A DNA stretch of 64,000 bases from contig NZ_VEWL01000001.1 in the NCBI RefSeq assembly GCF_006376685.1, positions 845,450-909,449 of the forward strand, written 5' to 3'. The notes beneath the pieces were generated by a model that worked only from the letters and a program-made list of their open reading frames with translations, ran no database searches and was not told the origin of the DNA. The stretch is from Ochrobactrum teleogrylli (GTDB lineage Bacteria > Pseudomonadota > Alphaproteobacteria > Rhizobiales > Rhizobiaceae). Below, piece by piece: positions 1 to 7,440 of the stretch. Both the position numbers and the translations under genes were made by a program. Position 1 is the first letter of the stretch, and each line of letters opens with the position of its first letter.

Positions 1-403
<403 letters not shown>

Positions 404-434
404 CAGCCCGGCGACCAATAGGAGGAACAGTTCC

Positions 435-671
435 ATGAATTCGCCAGCACGCGTCAAGGAAAGAGCAGAAGAACAATCGTCAAGCATGACCACGGATCAG
501 CAGACCGTTATCCGCATGCTCGCCAACGATCTGCATCGCCTCAACTACACCGTCATGAAGGCGGTCGAGGCAGGCGTCTCGGTGGAACTGGTCCGCTCCG
601 CCCGGCATCATGGTGGCGACGGTAACTGGGGTGATCTCTTGATCCCCGTCATCGTCACTCACGAAAAATGA
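435..671 (+). CDS. Small conserved-looking hypothetical protein downstream of aceA
   Basis: A 78-residue protein with ATG at 435 and a good ribosome binding site (aggaggaa) just upstream. I do not recognise a family. The N-terminal two thirds look helical and charged; the tail GDGNWGDLLIPVIVTHEK is more hydrophobic. Its position 31 bp after aceA on the same strand suggests cotranscription. The last ~50 coding bases and 31 bp beyond the stop are repeated almost exactly 125 bp downstream, where they form the end of another tiny reading frame. Nothing indicates a signal peptide or membrane segment. Confidence 0.7.
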   Translation: MNSPARVKERAEEQSSSMTTDQQTVIRMLANDLHRLNYTVMKAVEAGVSVELVRSARHHGGDGNWGDLLIPVIVTHEK

Positions 672-702
672 TGCCGATCCTGACAATCGCCGTCGCCACC
701 AT
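621..702 (+). repeat. Direct repeat, copy 1 (82 bp)
   Basis: Covers the 3' end of the 78-residue gene, its stop and 31 bp after it. It matches 746-827 at an offset of 125 bp with only a few substitutions. The shared block encodes GNWG(D/E)LLIP(V/L)IVTHEK and then a non-coding tail. Confidence 0.9.
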
Positions 703-796
703 GTTCTTTTATTTTGTGTGCCTTCGGCAACACGGGAATGGCGGCGGTAACTGGGGCGAACTCTTGATCCCCCTCATCGTCACCCACGAAAAATGA
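701..796 (+). CDS. Tiny ORF made of a duplicated gene tail
   Basis: A 31-residue reading frame, ATG at 701 and stop at 794-796. Its C-terminal 18 residues (GGNWGELLIPLIVTHEK) repeat the C terminus of the upstream 78-residue protein, with D to E and V to L changes. The N-terminal part (MFFYFVCLRQHGNG) is unrelated but also resembles the RHHGGDG context. No clear ribosome binding site precedes it. It could be an expressed duplicate, or debris from a partial tandem duplication. The reading frame has stayed open with conservative changes, which hints at selection on the tail. Confidence 0.4.
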   Translation: MFFYFVCLRQHGNGGGNWGELLIPLIVTHEK

Positions 797-827
797 TGCC
801 GATCCTGACAATCGCCGTCGCCACCAT
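746..827 (+). repeat. Direct repeat, copy 2 (82 bp)
   Basis: Second copy of the 621-702 block, ending at the same gtcgccaccat boundary. It lies between the small aceA-linked gene and a strong terminator. Confidence 0.9.
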
Positions 828-932
828 AACTATTCTTCATGCCGGTGGCGGCGGCAGCAATCCCACCCCGGCCAACGCCTTCAAAAGGCTTTGACCGGCT
901 CTCTGTCCCATGCCTTCCTTGCCTGAACTCCA

Positions 933-965
933 CCCCGGCTGCCCCCTCCAGCCGGGGATTTTTTT
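933..965 (+). terminator. Rho-independent terminator of the aceA region
   Basis: Stem ccccggctg / cagccgggg with a seven-base loop, followed by a run of seven T (959-965). The strong GC stem plus T tract marks the end of the aceA-linked transcript before the AT-rich islet. Confidence 0.9.
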
Positions 966-1131
966 GCGCCGGAAAAGAAAAACAGACAGTCGACAGACGC
1001 TATTTCAATAAATACTGCATTTATCGAAATTTGAATAATTGTGAATATAAATTTAATTCTATATTGGATATCGAAGTAAAATAAATTCTGTGTTTTCAAT
1101 AAAAGCGCAATATAGCGAAAAGGAGAAAAAT

Positions 1132-1314
1132 ATGAGTAAGTATATCTTCATTCTTTCAATTGTTTCAAGCGCTTTAATTTCCGAAGCAAACTATTCCGCC
1201 GCCAGTGCAATGAGTGCTGATTTGCGCCCGGATCAAGCGGTGCGCGGCCTTATCAACGATTTGTTTTGCTTCTACGAGAAGGGATTTCTCCATCTCGAAT
1301 GCTGGTATTCATAA
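1132..1314 (+). CDS. Small secreted two-cysteine peptide A
   Basis: A 60-residue product. ATG at 1132 is chosen because aaaggag lies just upstream. Residues 1-20 (MSKYIFILSIVSSALISEAN) form a hydrophobic export signal, and the likely mature part begins near SAMSADL. Only two cysteines are present, near the C terminus, with ten residues between them. The gene is AT-rich relative to its neighbours. Together with the next two genes it forms a row of three same-strand peptides sharing signal sequence, SAD motif and a C-terminal Cys-Xn-Cys. I recognise no family. The disulfide and the export are inferences. Confidence 0.6.
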   Translation: MSKYIFILSIVSSALISEANYSAASAMSADLRPDQAVRGLINDLFCFYEKGFLHLECWYS

Positions 1315-1350
1315 ACGCAAGTGGCACCCAATAAGCATAAGGATATTCCT

Positions 1351-1545
1351 ATGAATTCACTTCTCATATTTCTGGCGACGGCGCTTATAGCACTGGCTTT
1401 CGGGCAAAAATATTCGTTTGTTAAAGATGCGAATGCTGACGCGTTAAAAGCGCAGCAAGTATCGAACCCAAATTCCGCAGATCTCAAGCTTCCCATATGC
1501 GTTGATAGCCGAGAGTTATGCTCGCCCCGCAAATCGGAACTATAA
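1351..1545 (+). CDS. Small secreted two-cysteine peptide B
   Basis: A 64-residue product starting at ATG 1351, preceded by aagga at normal spacing. Residues 1-18 (MNSLLIFLATALIALAFG) are a hydrophobic signal or anchor. The mature part contains NSADLKLPIC then six residues and a second cysteine (PICVDSRELC), ending in a basic SPRKSEL tail. It starts 36 bp after peptide A, so the two are probably cotranscribed. The SAD motif plus terminal cysteine pair repeats the design of peptides A and C, although the sequences are otherwise very different. Function unknown. Confidence 0.6.
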   Translation: MNSLLIFLATALIALAFGQKYSFVKDANADALKAQQVSNPNSADLKLPICVDSRELCSPRKSEL

Positions 1546-1898
1546 AGAGGTCGATTGTCTGCGGGTAGCGCATGAACGTCCTCCGCCAACGCCTCCCGCA
1601 GATTTTTCTTTATTCTATCCCATATCAGTCAGACGACATGCTGACGCTCGCGAAGGGAAGAACACCGGGCGTTCCAGACAGCGCCACATATTTACGCAGA
1701 AATTTCAGGCCGCACCCAATCGTTATTGACGCCGTGCTTTTTTGACAAAGCATGCCAATAAGATCAATTTCAAACGAATATGAAATATCTTGCAAAAAAA
1801 TAATTCATTATTGGAATGTATAAATCGAAAAACATTGTGCTTAACTCTAGATGCATTAATTAACATTTAATTTTAAAATTAACATTAGGATCTATATT
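1546..1898 (+). other. 353 bp gap between peptides B and C
   Basis: No convincing gene. A wide-loop inverted repeat (ctgcggg near 1558, cccgcag near 1605) followed by T-rich sequence could terminate the peptide A-B transcript. From about 1740 the sequence becomes strongly AT-rich and probably holds the promoter of peptide C, but I cannot fix its hexamers. Confidence 0.4.
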
Positions 1899-2072
1899 AT
1901 GAAGAAATATTTTGTATACACGACACTTGCACTTGCAACCATGGCTGCTACTGCTGGGCAATCTTATGCAAGCCCTCTTCAGGATGCTCAGAGCCAGCTT
2001 TCCGCGGACGGCCAGGCCAAGAGCATTATTTGCATCGTAACACCTTTCGGCAAGTGGTGCCCATTTAAGTAA
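1899..2072 (+). CDS. Small secreted two-cysteine peptide C
   Basis: A 57-residue product, ATG at 1899, stop at 2070-2072, with an upstream ttagga as ribosome binding site. A classical signal peptide (MKKYFVYTTLALATMAATAG) is followed by QSYAS, so cleavage after SYA is likely. The mature part has QLSADGQAKSIIC, eight residues, then C and PFK. It is the clearest member of the three-gene set. A hairpin follows 15 bp after the stop. A small exported peptide with one disulfide could be a bacteriocin, a signal or a stress peptide; the sequence does not decide. Confidence 0.6.
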   Translation: MKKYFVYTTLALATMAATAGQSYASPLQDAQSQLSADGQAKSIICIVTPFGKWCPFK

Positions 2073-2086
2073 GAACTCACAGATGG

Positions 2087-2108
2087 AGCTTGGGCATCAG
2101 CCCAAGCT
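2087..2108 (+). terminator. Hairpin after peptide C
   Basis: Perfect stem agcttgggc / gcccaagct with loop atca directly after the peptide C stop. The T tract is poor (tctcg), so termination would be modest. Confidence 0.55.
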
Positions 2109-2350
2109 TCTCGCGTCAGCAGGTAATTGCCAGGATGCGGGAGGTCCGGCGGATTACCTGTTCCCAAGGCTCCCCGCAGCTTGGCCTCAATGGTAACGGC
2201 AATCGCATCAGCCCCTCATCACCCGGGCGTCAAGGACAGAACAGTTGCGGTCCGGTGCTCCTGCGTGCTCCTGTCTTTTCTGACCGTAGAAAGCCGCAAC
2301 GATCCTGATCATTCTGGGCATTCAACACCGTCCGGATCACGCAGGATAAA

Positions 2351-2770
2351 ATGTCCGTCCAGTCCATCATCGATAGCGTCGCATTGAAGACCGGCATCGA
2401 CTCTGCGGTCGCCGAACGCGTTGCAGGGATCATGTTTTCCGTCGTTCAACACGAAAGACCGGATCTGGCGACACGCCTTTTCGACAAAATTCCAGGCGCG
2501 GAAGAACTGGCCAACGCCAATGACGTCATGGCCAAAAACGCGGAAGGCGGCTTGTTCAGCTGGATCGCCAATGCTGCCGGCAATCTTGCGGGCGAGAGAA
2601 TCGGCGCATTGCTGAAGGGGCTCGCCGCGCTGAAAGCAAGCGGTCTGACCATGGAGCAGATCAGGCATGTCGGCTTGCATGCCCTCAGTCACATTCGGGA
2701 ACTGGACGACCTCCTCGCGGACGAGATCAAAGAGCATTTTCGGAAATTGAAGGCGCGGTTCGGCCTTTAA
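2351..2770 (+). CDS. Hypothetical protein, DUF2780/DUF2267-like character
   Basis: A 139-residue, mostly helical protein starting at ATG 2351. The N-terminal half resembles small alpha-proteins of the DUF2780/DUF2267 type (MSVQSIIDSVALKTGIDSAVAERVAG...), the middle holds a glycine/alanine-rich segment (LFSWIANAAGNLAGERIGALLKGL), and the C-terminal half is a charged helix (DEIKEHFRKLKARFG). No signal peptide and no cysteines. It is monocistronic in appearance. Family assignment is weak and no function is proposed. Confidence 0.65.
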   Translation: MSVQSIIDSVALKTGIDSAVAERVAGIMFSVVQHERPDLATRLFDKIPGAEELANANDVMAKNAEGGLFSWIANAAGNLAGERIGALLKGLAALKASGLTMEQIRHVGLHALSHIRELDDLLADEIKEHFRKLKARFGL

Positions 2771-2892
2771 GACCACCACAACGCTGCCAGCCGGACCCGT
2801 TTTCCGGCTCCCAAAAAAGCCTGCTGGCCCCATTTGTCAACCACAGCCGACGCAGCTATCATGCACCCATCGAAATCATTTTCTGGTGATGG

Positions 2893-4323
2893 ATGTCTGC
2901 TGATACGACGGAAAAGAAGGTTACGCGTGCGCCGCGTCGCCGTACGCCTGCCTATGTCAAATCCCTGCGTGGGGTGAAGAACTGGAAGCAGGCAACCGAA
3001 TGGCTGGCCTGGCGGGATATCGAAGACATCGAATGCATCACCCCCGATCAGGCGGGGGTCGCGCGCGGCAAGATGATGCCGTCCAAGAAGTTCACTTCCA
3101 ACACATCGCTGGCCCTGCCTTCCGCCGTCTTCATGACGACGATTTCCGGCGATTACCCGGAAGACGGCTACGGCTTCCACTATCCCGAAGACGATGGCGA
3201 TCTCAGACTGTTGCCCGACCTCTCCACCCTGTCGGCGGTTCCGTGGGAATCTGACCCGACGGCGCAGGTAATCTGCGATCTGGTCTATCAGGACGGACGC
3301 TTGGTCGAATTCACCCCGCGTAATGTGCTGCGCAATGTCGTCGCCGCATACAACAAGCGCGGGTTGAAGCCGGTTGTTGCGCCGGAAATCGAATTCTATC
3401 TGGTGCGCAAAAACCCCGACCCGGATTATCCGCTGACCCCGCCGGTCGGTCGCTCGGGCCGCGCCATTGGCGGCGGACAGGGCTATTCGATTGCGGGCGT
3501 CAACGAGTTCGACGAACTGATCGACGATATCTACCATTTCTCCGAGGGTCAGGGTCTGGAGATCGACACGCTGATCCACGAAGAAGGCGCCGGTCAGCTG
3601 GAAATCAACCTGCGCCATGGCGATCCTGTCGAACTGGCCGATCAGGTTTTCATGTTCAAGCGCACGATCCGCGAGGCGGCGCTCAAGCACGACATGTATG
3701 CCACCTTCATGGCCAAGCCCATTCAGGGCCAGCCGGGCTCGGCGATGCATATCCACCAGTCGATCGTCGACAAGAAAACAGGCCGCAACATTTTCACCAA
3801 CGAAGACGGTAGCGAAAGCGAAGCCTTCCGCCACTTCATCGGCGGCATGCAGCGCCATGTGCCGAATGCTCTGGTGATGTTCGCGCCCTATGTAAATTCC
3901 TATCGCCGCCTGACGCCGGACGCTTCCGCGCCGGTCAACGTTAAATGGGGCTATGACAACCGCACCACGGCCTTCCGCGTGCCGCGCTCCGACCCCAATG
4001 CGCGCCGCGTGGAAAACCGCATCCCCTCCTCCGACGCCAATCCCTATCTTGCGCTGGCAGCTTCGCTTGCCTGCGGCCTGATCGGTCTCGTCAACAAGAT
4101 CGAGGCGGAACAGCCCGCCACCACCAGCGTCAACACCAAGGAAGTGGAGCTGCCGCGCGGCCTGATCGACGCCGTAGAACTGTTCGAAAAGGACGACGAA
4201 CTGCGCAATCTGATCGGCAGCTCCTTCGTCACGACCTATGCCGCCATCAAGCGCGCCGAGTTCGAAACCTTCATGGAAGTCATCAGCCCGTGGGAACGCG
4301 AGTTCCTGTTGCTTAATGTGTAG
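2893..4323 (+). CDS. puuA: Glutamine synthetase family ligase (gamma-glutamylputrescine synthetase-like)
   Basis: A 476-residue ATP-dependent ligase of the glutamine synthetase fold, probably joining glutamate to a polyamine in the cytosol. Visible hallmarks are EIEFYLV (metal/ATP site), EEGAGQLEINL (glutamate and metal site), SAMHIHQS (the second metal and ATP histidine), NVKWGYDNRTTAFRVP, and RVENRIPSSDANPYLALAA. These fit the PuuA/GlnT branch rather than GlnA, which lacks the extended N terminus seen here. An FAD amine oxidoreductase follows on the same strand, as in PuuA-PuuB pairs, but a bS23 gene inside repeat arrays separates the two. Substrate is inferred from context. Confidence 0.85.
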   Translation: MSADTTEKKVTRAPRRRTPAYVKSLRGVKNWKQATEWLAWRDIEDIECITPDQAGVARGKMMPSKKFTSNTSLALPSAVFMTTISGDYPEDGYGFHYPEDDGDLRLLPDLSTLSAVPWESDPTAQVICDLVYQDGRLVEFTPRNVLRNVVAAYNKRGLKPVVAPEIEFYLVRKNPDPDYPLTPPVGRSGRAIGGGQGYSIAGVNEFDELIDDIYHFSEGQGLEIDTLIHEEGAGQLEINLRHGDPVELADQVFMFKRTIREAALKHDMYATFMAKPIQGQPGSAMHIHQSIVDKKTGRNIFTNEDGSESEAFRHFIGGMQRHVPNALVMFAPYVNSYRRLTPDASAPVNVKWGYDNRTTAFRVPRSDPNARRVENRIPSSDANPYLALAASLACGLIGLVNKIEAEQPATTSVNTKEVELPRGLIDAVELFEKDDELRNLIGSSFVTTYAAIKRAEFETFMEVISPWEREFLLLNV

Positions 4324-4327
4324 GTTA

Positions 4328-4375
4328 GGGGAGTAGGGGAGTAGGGGAGTAGGGGAGTAGGGGAGTAGGGGAGTA
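4328..4375 (+). repeat. Octamer array, left arm (6 x ggggagta)
   Basis: Six perfect tandem copies of ggggagta start five bases after the puuA stop. The array is the approximate reverse complement of the array at 4764-4819, so the transcript could fold into a long stem that encloses the bS23-like gene. Confidence 0.95.
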
Positions 4376-4397
4376 GAAAATATGCGGGGGCATAGAT

Positions 4398-4760
4398 ATG
4401 GCAATCAATTCTTATCGCGATATTCTTGCGTGGCAGCAGGCAATGGAGCTGGTAACGGCAATCTATAAATCGACGGAGATGTGGCCAAAAGAAGAGGTCT
4501 ATGGGCTGACAAGTCAGGTGCGTCGCGCAGCAGTATCAATTCCGGCGAATATAGCGGAAGGTTACGGGCGGGATACACGTGGCGCCTACCAGAACTTTTT
4601 GCGTATCGCGCAAGGTTCGTTGAAAGAAGTGGAAACCCATATACTGATTGCTGAGAGATTGGGATTCATCAAACAAGACACTATCGATCCGATCATGGCG
4701 AAGAGTGAGAGTATTGGAAAATTACTTAGGCTTCTCATTCGCAAGCTATCGGACGGCTAA
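4398..4760 (+). CDS. bS23 / four-helix-bundle protein (23S rRNA intervening-sequence type)
   Basis: A 120-residue protein with the diagnostic pattern of the family: DILAWQQAMELVTAIYKSTE, then VYGLTSQVRRAAVSIPANIAEG, then GAYQNFLRIAQGSLKEVETHILIAERLG. Family members are small four-helix bundles found in 23S rRNA intervening sequences, as free-standing genes, and as relatives of the Avd protein of diversity-generating retroelements. Here it lies between a ligase and its usual oxidoreductase partner, flanked by complementary octamer arrays. No reverse transcriptase is nearby. Its base composition is more AT-rich than both neighbours, consistent with a mobile unit. Confidence 0.9.
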   Translation: MAINSYRDILAWQQAMELVTAIYKSTEMWPKEEVYGLTSQVRRAAVSIPANIAEGYGRDTRGAYQNFLRIAQGSLKEVETHILIAERLGFIKQDTIDPIMAKSESIGKLLRLLIRKLSDG

Positions 4761-4763
4761 CAC

Positions 4764-4819
4764 ACTCCCTTATTCCCTTATTCCCTTATTCCCTTACTCC
4801 CCTATTCCCCTACTTCCTT
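4764..4819 (+). repeat. Octamer array, right arm (7 copies, mainly attccctt)
   Basis: Seven consecutive octamers (actccctt, attccctt x3, actcccct, attcccct, acttcctt) begin four bases after the bS23 stop and end 17 bp before the next start codon. They are the degenerate reverse complement of the left array. Confidence 0.95.
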
Positions 4820-4836
4820 AAAGCGCGGAATCGCCG

Positions 4837-6123
4837 ATGCCCCACCAGTCCCCAATCTCCCCCGGCCTTTCGTGGTACGAAGCCAGTGTGCCCGAGCGGC
4901 CAGAATATCCGGAACTTGACGGTTCGCGGCAGGCCGATGTTGTTATCATCGGCGGCGGCTATACGGGGCTTTCGGCTGCTTATCATCTGGCGAAACAGGG
5001 CGCAGATGTGGTTCTGATCGAGGCCGAACGCTTCGGCGATGGCGCGTCGGGGCGCAATGGCGGCCAGTTCGGCACCGGTCAGCGCACATGGGCAGAAGAC
5101 CTTGAAGCCGAATATGGCTTCGAGCGCGCCAAGGCCCTGTTCGATGTGGCCGAAGAAGCGAAAGCCTATCTGCTCGCCTTTGCGAGCGAACATCAGATCG
5201 ACATGGACTATGTCCCCGGACAGATCTCCGTCGTGCACAAGCCGCGCTATCTCAAGCAATATGAGCGCCATGCGGAACTGATGCAGAGCCGCTTCCACTA
5301 TCCGCATTTGCGTTTTGTCACCCGCGATGAAACCGCCTCTCTGTTAGGGTCGAGCCGCTATCACGGGGGCGTTTATGATGCGGGCACCGGCCACATCCAT
5401 CCGCTGAAGTTGCTCATCGGCACGGCCAAGGCGGCGAAAGCGGCGGGTGCGCAGCTTTATGAAAACACCAGGGCAACGGGGATAAGCACGTCCAGCGGAC
5501 GCGTGGAAGTGCCGACCACAAAAGGCACGATTGTTGCGAAACATGCCTTCATCGCGGTCAATGCCTATGGTGGAACGCTGGAACCGACCAGCGCATCGCA
5601 TGTCATGCCGATCCGCTCCTTCATCGGGGCGACGGTGCCGCTGGGCGACGAAAGCCCAGTGATACCGGGCGGCGAGTCCGTCGACGATTCCCGCTTTGTG
5701 GTCCGCTATTTCCGCCGCTCGAAAGATGGGCGACTGTTGTTCGGCGGTCGCGAAGCCTATACGGCGGATAATCCGCGTGAGATCAGCACGCATATCCGCC
5801 GCCAGATCGCTGAAATCTATCCCGCACTCGGCAATGTCGAGATCACCCATGCCTGGGGCGGCTCGGTCGGCATAACCATGCCGCGCCAGCCTTTTGTCCG
5901 CGAAGTGATGCCCGGCGTCATTTCGGCAGGCGGTTATTCCGGCCATGGTGTGATGCTGGCGAATTTCATGGGCAAGCTTTATGCCGACACCATTTCCGGC
6001 AAGCGCGACAAACTGAGACTGTTCGAAGAACTGCGCATTCCCGCCTTCCCCGGCGGGCGCACATTCCGCGCGCCGCTGCTCTTCCTTGCGCTGTCATGGT
6101 ATGCGCTGATGGATCGGATATGA
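4837..6123 (+). CDS. puuB: FAD-dependent amine oxidoreductase (gamma-glutamylputrescine oxidase-like)
   Basis: A 428-residue flavoprotein of the DAO family. The N terminus shows the FAD-binding motif VVIIGGGYTGLSAAYHLAKQG near residues 35-52, followed by DGASGRNGGQFGTGQR, typical of PuuB/OrdL enzymes. The C terminus carries AWGGSVGITMPRQPFV and GYSGHGVMLANFMGK, the second part of the flavin site. It probably oxidises a gamma-glutamylated amine made by the upstream ligase. ATG at 4837 lies directly after the right octamer array, so its ribosome binding region may fall within the foldable stem. Confidence 0.85.
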   Translation: MPHQSPISPGLSWYEASVPERPEYPELDGSRQADVVIIGGGYTGLSAAYHLAKQGADVVLIEAERFGDGASGRNGGQFGTGQRTWAEDLEAEYGFERAKALFDVAEEAKAYLLAFASEHQIDMDYVPGQISVVHKPRYLKQYERHAELMQSRFHYPHLRFVTRDETASLLGSSRYHGGVYDAGTGHIHPLKLLIGTAKAAKAAGAQLYENTRATGISTSSGRVEVPTTKGTIVAKHAFIAVNAYGGTLEPTSASHVMPIRSFIGATVPLGDESPVIPGGESVDDSRFVVRYFRRSKDGRLLFGGREAYTADNPREISTHIRRQIAEIYPALGNVEITHAWGGSVGITMPRQPFVREVMPGVISAGGYSGHGVMLANFMGKLYADTISGKRDKLRLFEELRIPAFPGGRTFRAPLLFLALSWYALMDRI

Positions 6124-6127
6124 AATG

Positions 6128-6160
6128 AAGGCGAGGCGCCATTTGGCGCCTCGCCTTTCT
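6128..6160. terminator. Bidirectional terminator
   Basis: Stem aaggcgaggcgcc / ggcgcctcgcctt with loop attt, between convergent genes. T-rich sequence follows on both strands. Confidence 0.85.
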
Positions 6161-6189
6161 TCGACCTGCATTTTTGCAGACCGCTCCCC

Positions 6190-7008
6190 TTACACTATTT
6201 GCTCCCCGGCCCTCAAAGCCAGACGCTGATAGGTTTCCTCCACCACATCGCGCATCGGCAGAACACCGCTCAGGCACAACAAGGCGCGCATATGTTCGCG
6301 TCCGCCCTCATAGCCCATGATCGGCGCGAAGGGCTGCATCACGATGTTCGGCTCGTCGGTATAAAGCTCCTGATATTCGGCGAAGTTCATGAAGCTCTTA
6401 TAGCTGTCGCCCAGCAGCAGATAGGTCTCCACCGCAGCCCCTTCGGCGAATATCGCTTCATGGCTGTCGAGCAGAATATTGTAGTAGTCGATTGCTTGCT
6501 CCATCGGCACACGCGTGATGGAACGCCCGTTGACGAGATCCTTGGCGCGGATCAAAACGCCATCGATGAAAAGCGCATGGTTGGGCGACAGATAAAGATC
6601 GCGTCGCGGCGTCATGCGGTCGAGCGCGTGACGTGCAATACGGATCGGCATCACTTCCTCGCCCCATTCCGCACCGCCCTTTCTGTAGCGCTGCCAGCCG
6701 ATCCATTTCACCGGCACCACCTTGCAATTGGCGGTCACGACAAGATCGCCAACGGCCAGGTTTTCCACGGCAACGGGTCCGCTCATTGTTTCAACCAGCG
6801 TGCCTTTCAAAAGGCAGTTGGTGCCACCGCCGCCGTCACCACCGCCATCCTCCCACCATTTCGTCCCCAAGGCGCCGGCTGGCGTTGTGAGAGACGACGC
6901 CAAAGCGCCAAGCGCGGCGGCCTTTGCGGCAGCAGCGCCCGCCACTCCTAAAAAATGGCGTCGCGCACGATTGCGTGGTGAATGCCTGTTTTGTTGTTCT
7001 GTCGACAT
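6190..7008 (-). CDS. Exported Hint-domain protein with Tat-like signal
   Basis: A 272-residue protein. The start at 7008 is preferred over an upstream in-frame ATG because ggaggg lies directly before it and the product then begins with a twin-arginine signal (RARRHFLGVAGAAAAKAAALGA). After a glycine-rich linker the Hint (Hedgehog/intein-type) domain begins at CLLKGTLVETMSGPVAVENL, with GDLVVTANC and LYLSPNHALFIDG as the core block containing the conserved histidine. Family members of this size are common in alphaproteobacteria and their role is not settled. No split-out passenger domain is visible. It is divergent from dmeF and ends against a shared terminator. Confidence 0.8.
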   Translation of the reverse strand: MSTEQQNRHSPRNRARRHFLGVAGAAAAKAAALGALASSLTTPAGALGTKWWEDGGGDGGGGTNCLLKGTLVETMSGPVAVENLAVGDLVVTANCKVVPVKWIGWQRYRKGGAEWGEEVMPIRIARHALDRMTPRRDLYLSPNHALFIDGVLIRAKDLVNGRSITRVPMEQAIDYYNILLDSHEAIFAEGAAVETYLLLGDSYKSFMNFAEYQELYTDEPNIVMQPFAPIMGYEGGREHMRALLCLSGVLPMRDVVEETYQRLALRAGEQIV

Positions 7009-7406
7009 AAGTCCCTCCGCTCCGTCTGTCTGTTTCGACGCATCGCCAGCATCAAGCGCCGCGCGCTTTTGCCGGAAATGCAGTTGAACATCGGCCAGAA
7101 AACCAGTGCGGAGTTTTGCAAAGCACGATGCGCAGATTGAAAACCCGAAACGCCGCTCGCCATTACGTGGAAATTCGTCGTTTCGAACGCTTTGCCCCAA
7201 GACTACGTTTCTGATCTTAGCCGATCATGCCCCGCTGAATATTCCGGCAAAACGGACGAAACCCTCCATAAACAGGCGTAAAACCTACCTCCAAAGGTGC
7301 AGGTTTTTTGGCATTTTCCCGTCCGTCTCAAAGCAGTGCGAACTGATCGAGATTAATTCCCATCATTTGAAACATCCGATTCCACTTCTTGTCGAACCGT
7401 CAAAAA
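7009..7406. other. Intergenic region between the Hint gene and dmeF
   Basis: About 400 bp between divergent genes. It must hold two promoters. No further gene with a convincing start or composition is visible. Confidence 0.5.
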
Positions 7407-7423
7407 TAGTATACCCCCCTATT
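7407..7423 (+). promoter_or_regulatory. RcnR/CsoR-type operator before dmeF
   Basis: The motif tagtatacccccctatt has the AT-flanked run of C/G typical of RcnR-class operators (TACT-Gn-AGTA pattern on the other strand). It ends 17 bp before the dmeF start, next to a strong ribosome binding site (aggagg), so bound repressor would block transcription of dmeF-dmeR. Confidence 0.75.
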
Positions 7424-7440
7424 TTATAGGAGGCGGCGAT

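Noticed and set aside
2090..2387. Two overlapping small frames before the DUF2780-like gene
   Set aside because: No ribosome binding site or recognisable motif. A faint resemblance of CQDAGGPADY to pRiA4b-type proteins is too short to use.
2767..4404. Minus-strand open frame of 545 codons
   Set aside because: Lies fully antisense to the clear glutamine-synthetase-like gene; no family motifs; product of GC-rich third positions.
4328..4819. CRISPR-like array or diversity-generating retroelement
   Set aside because: The octamers are contiguous without spacers, and there is no reverse transcriptase or template/variable repeat, only the bS23 relative of Avd.
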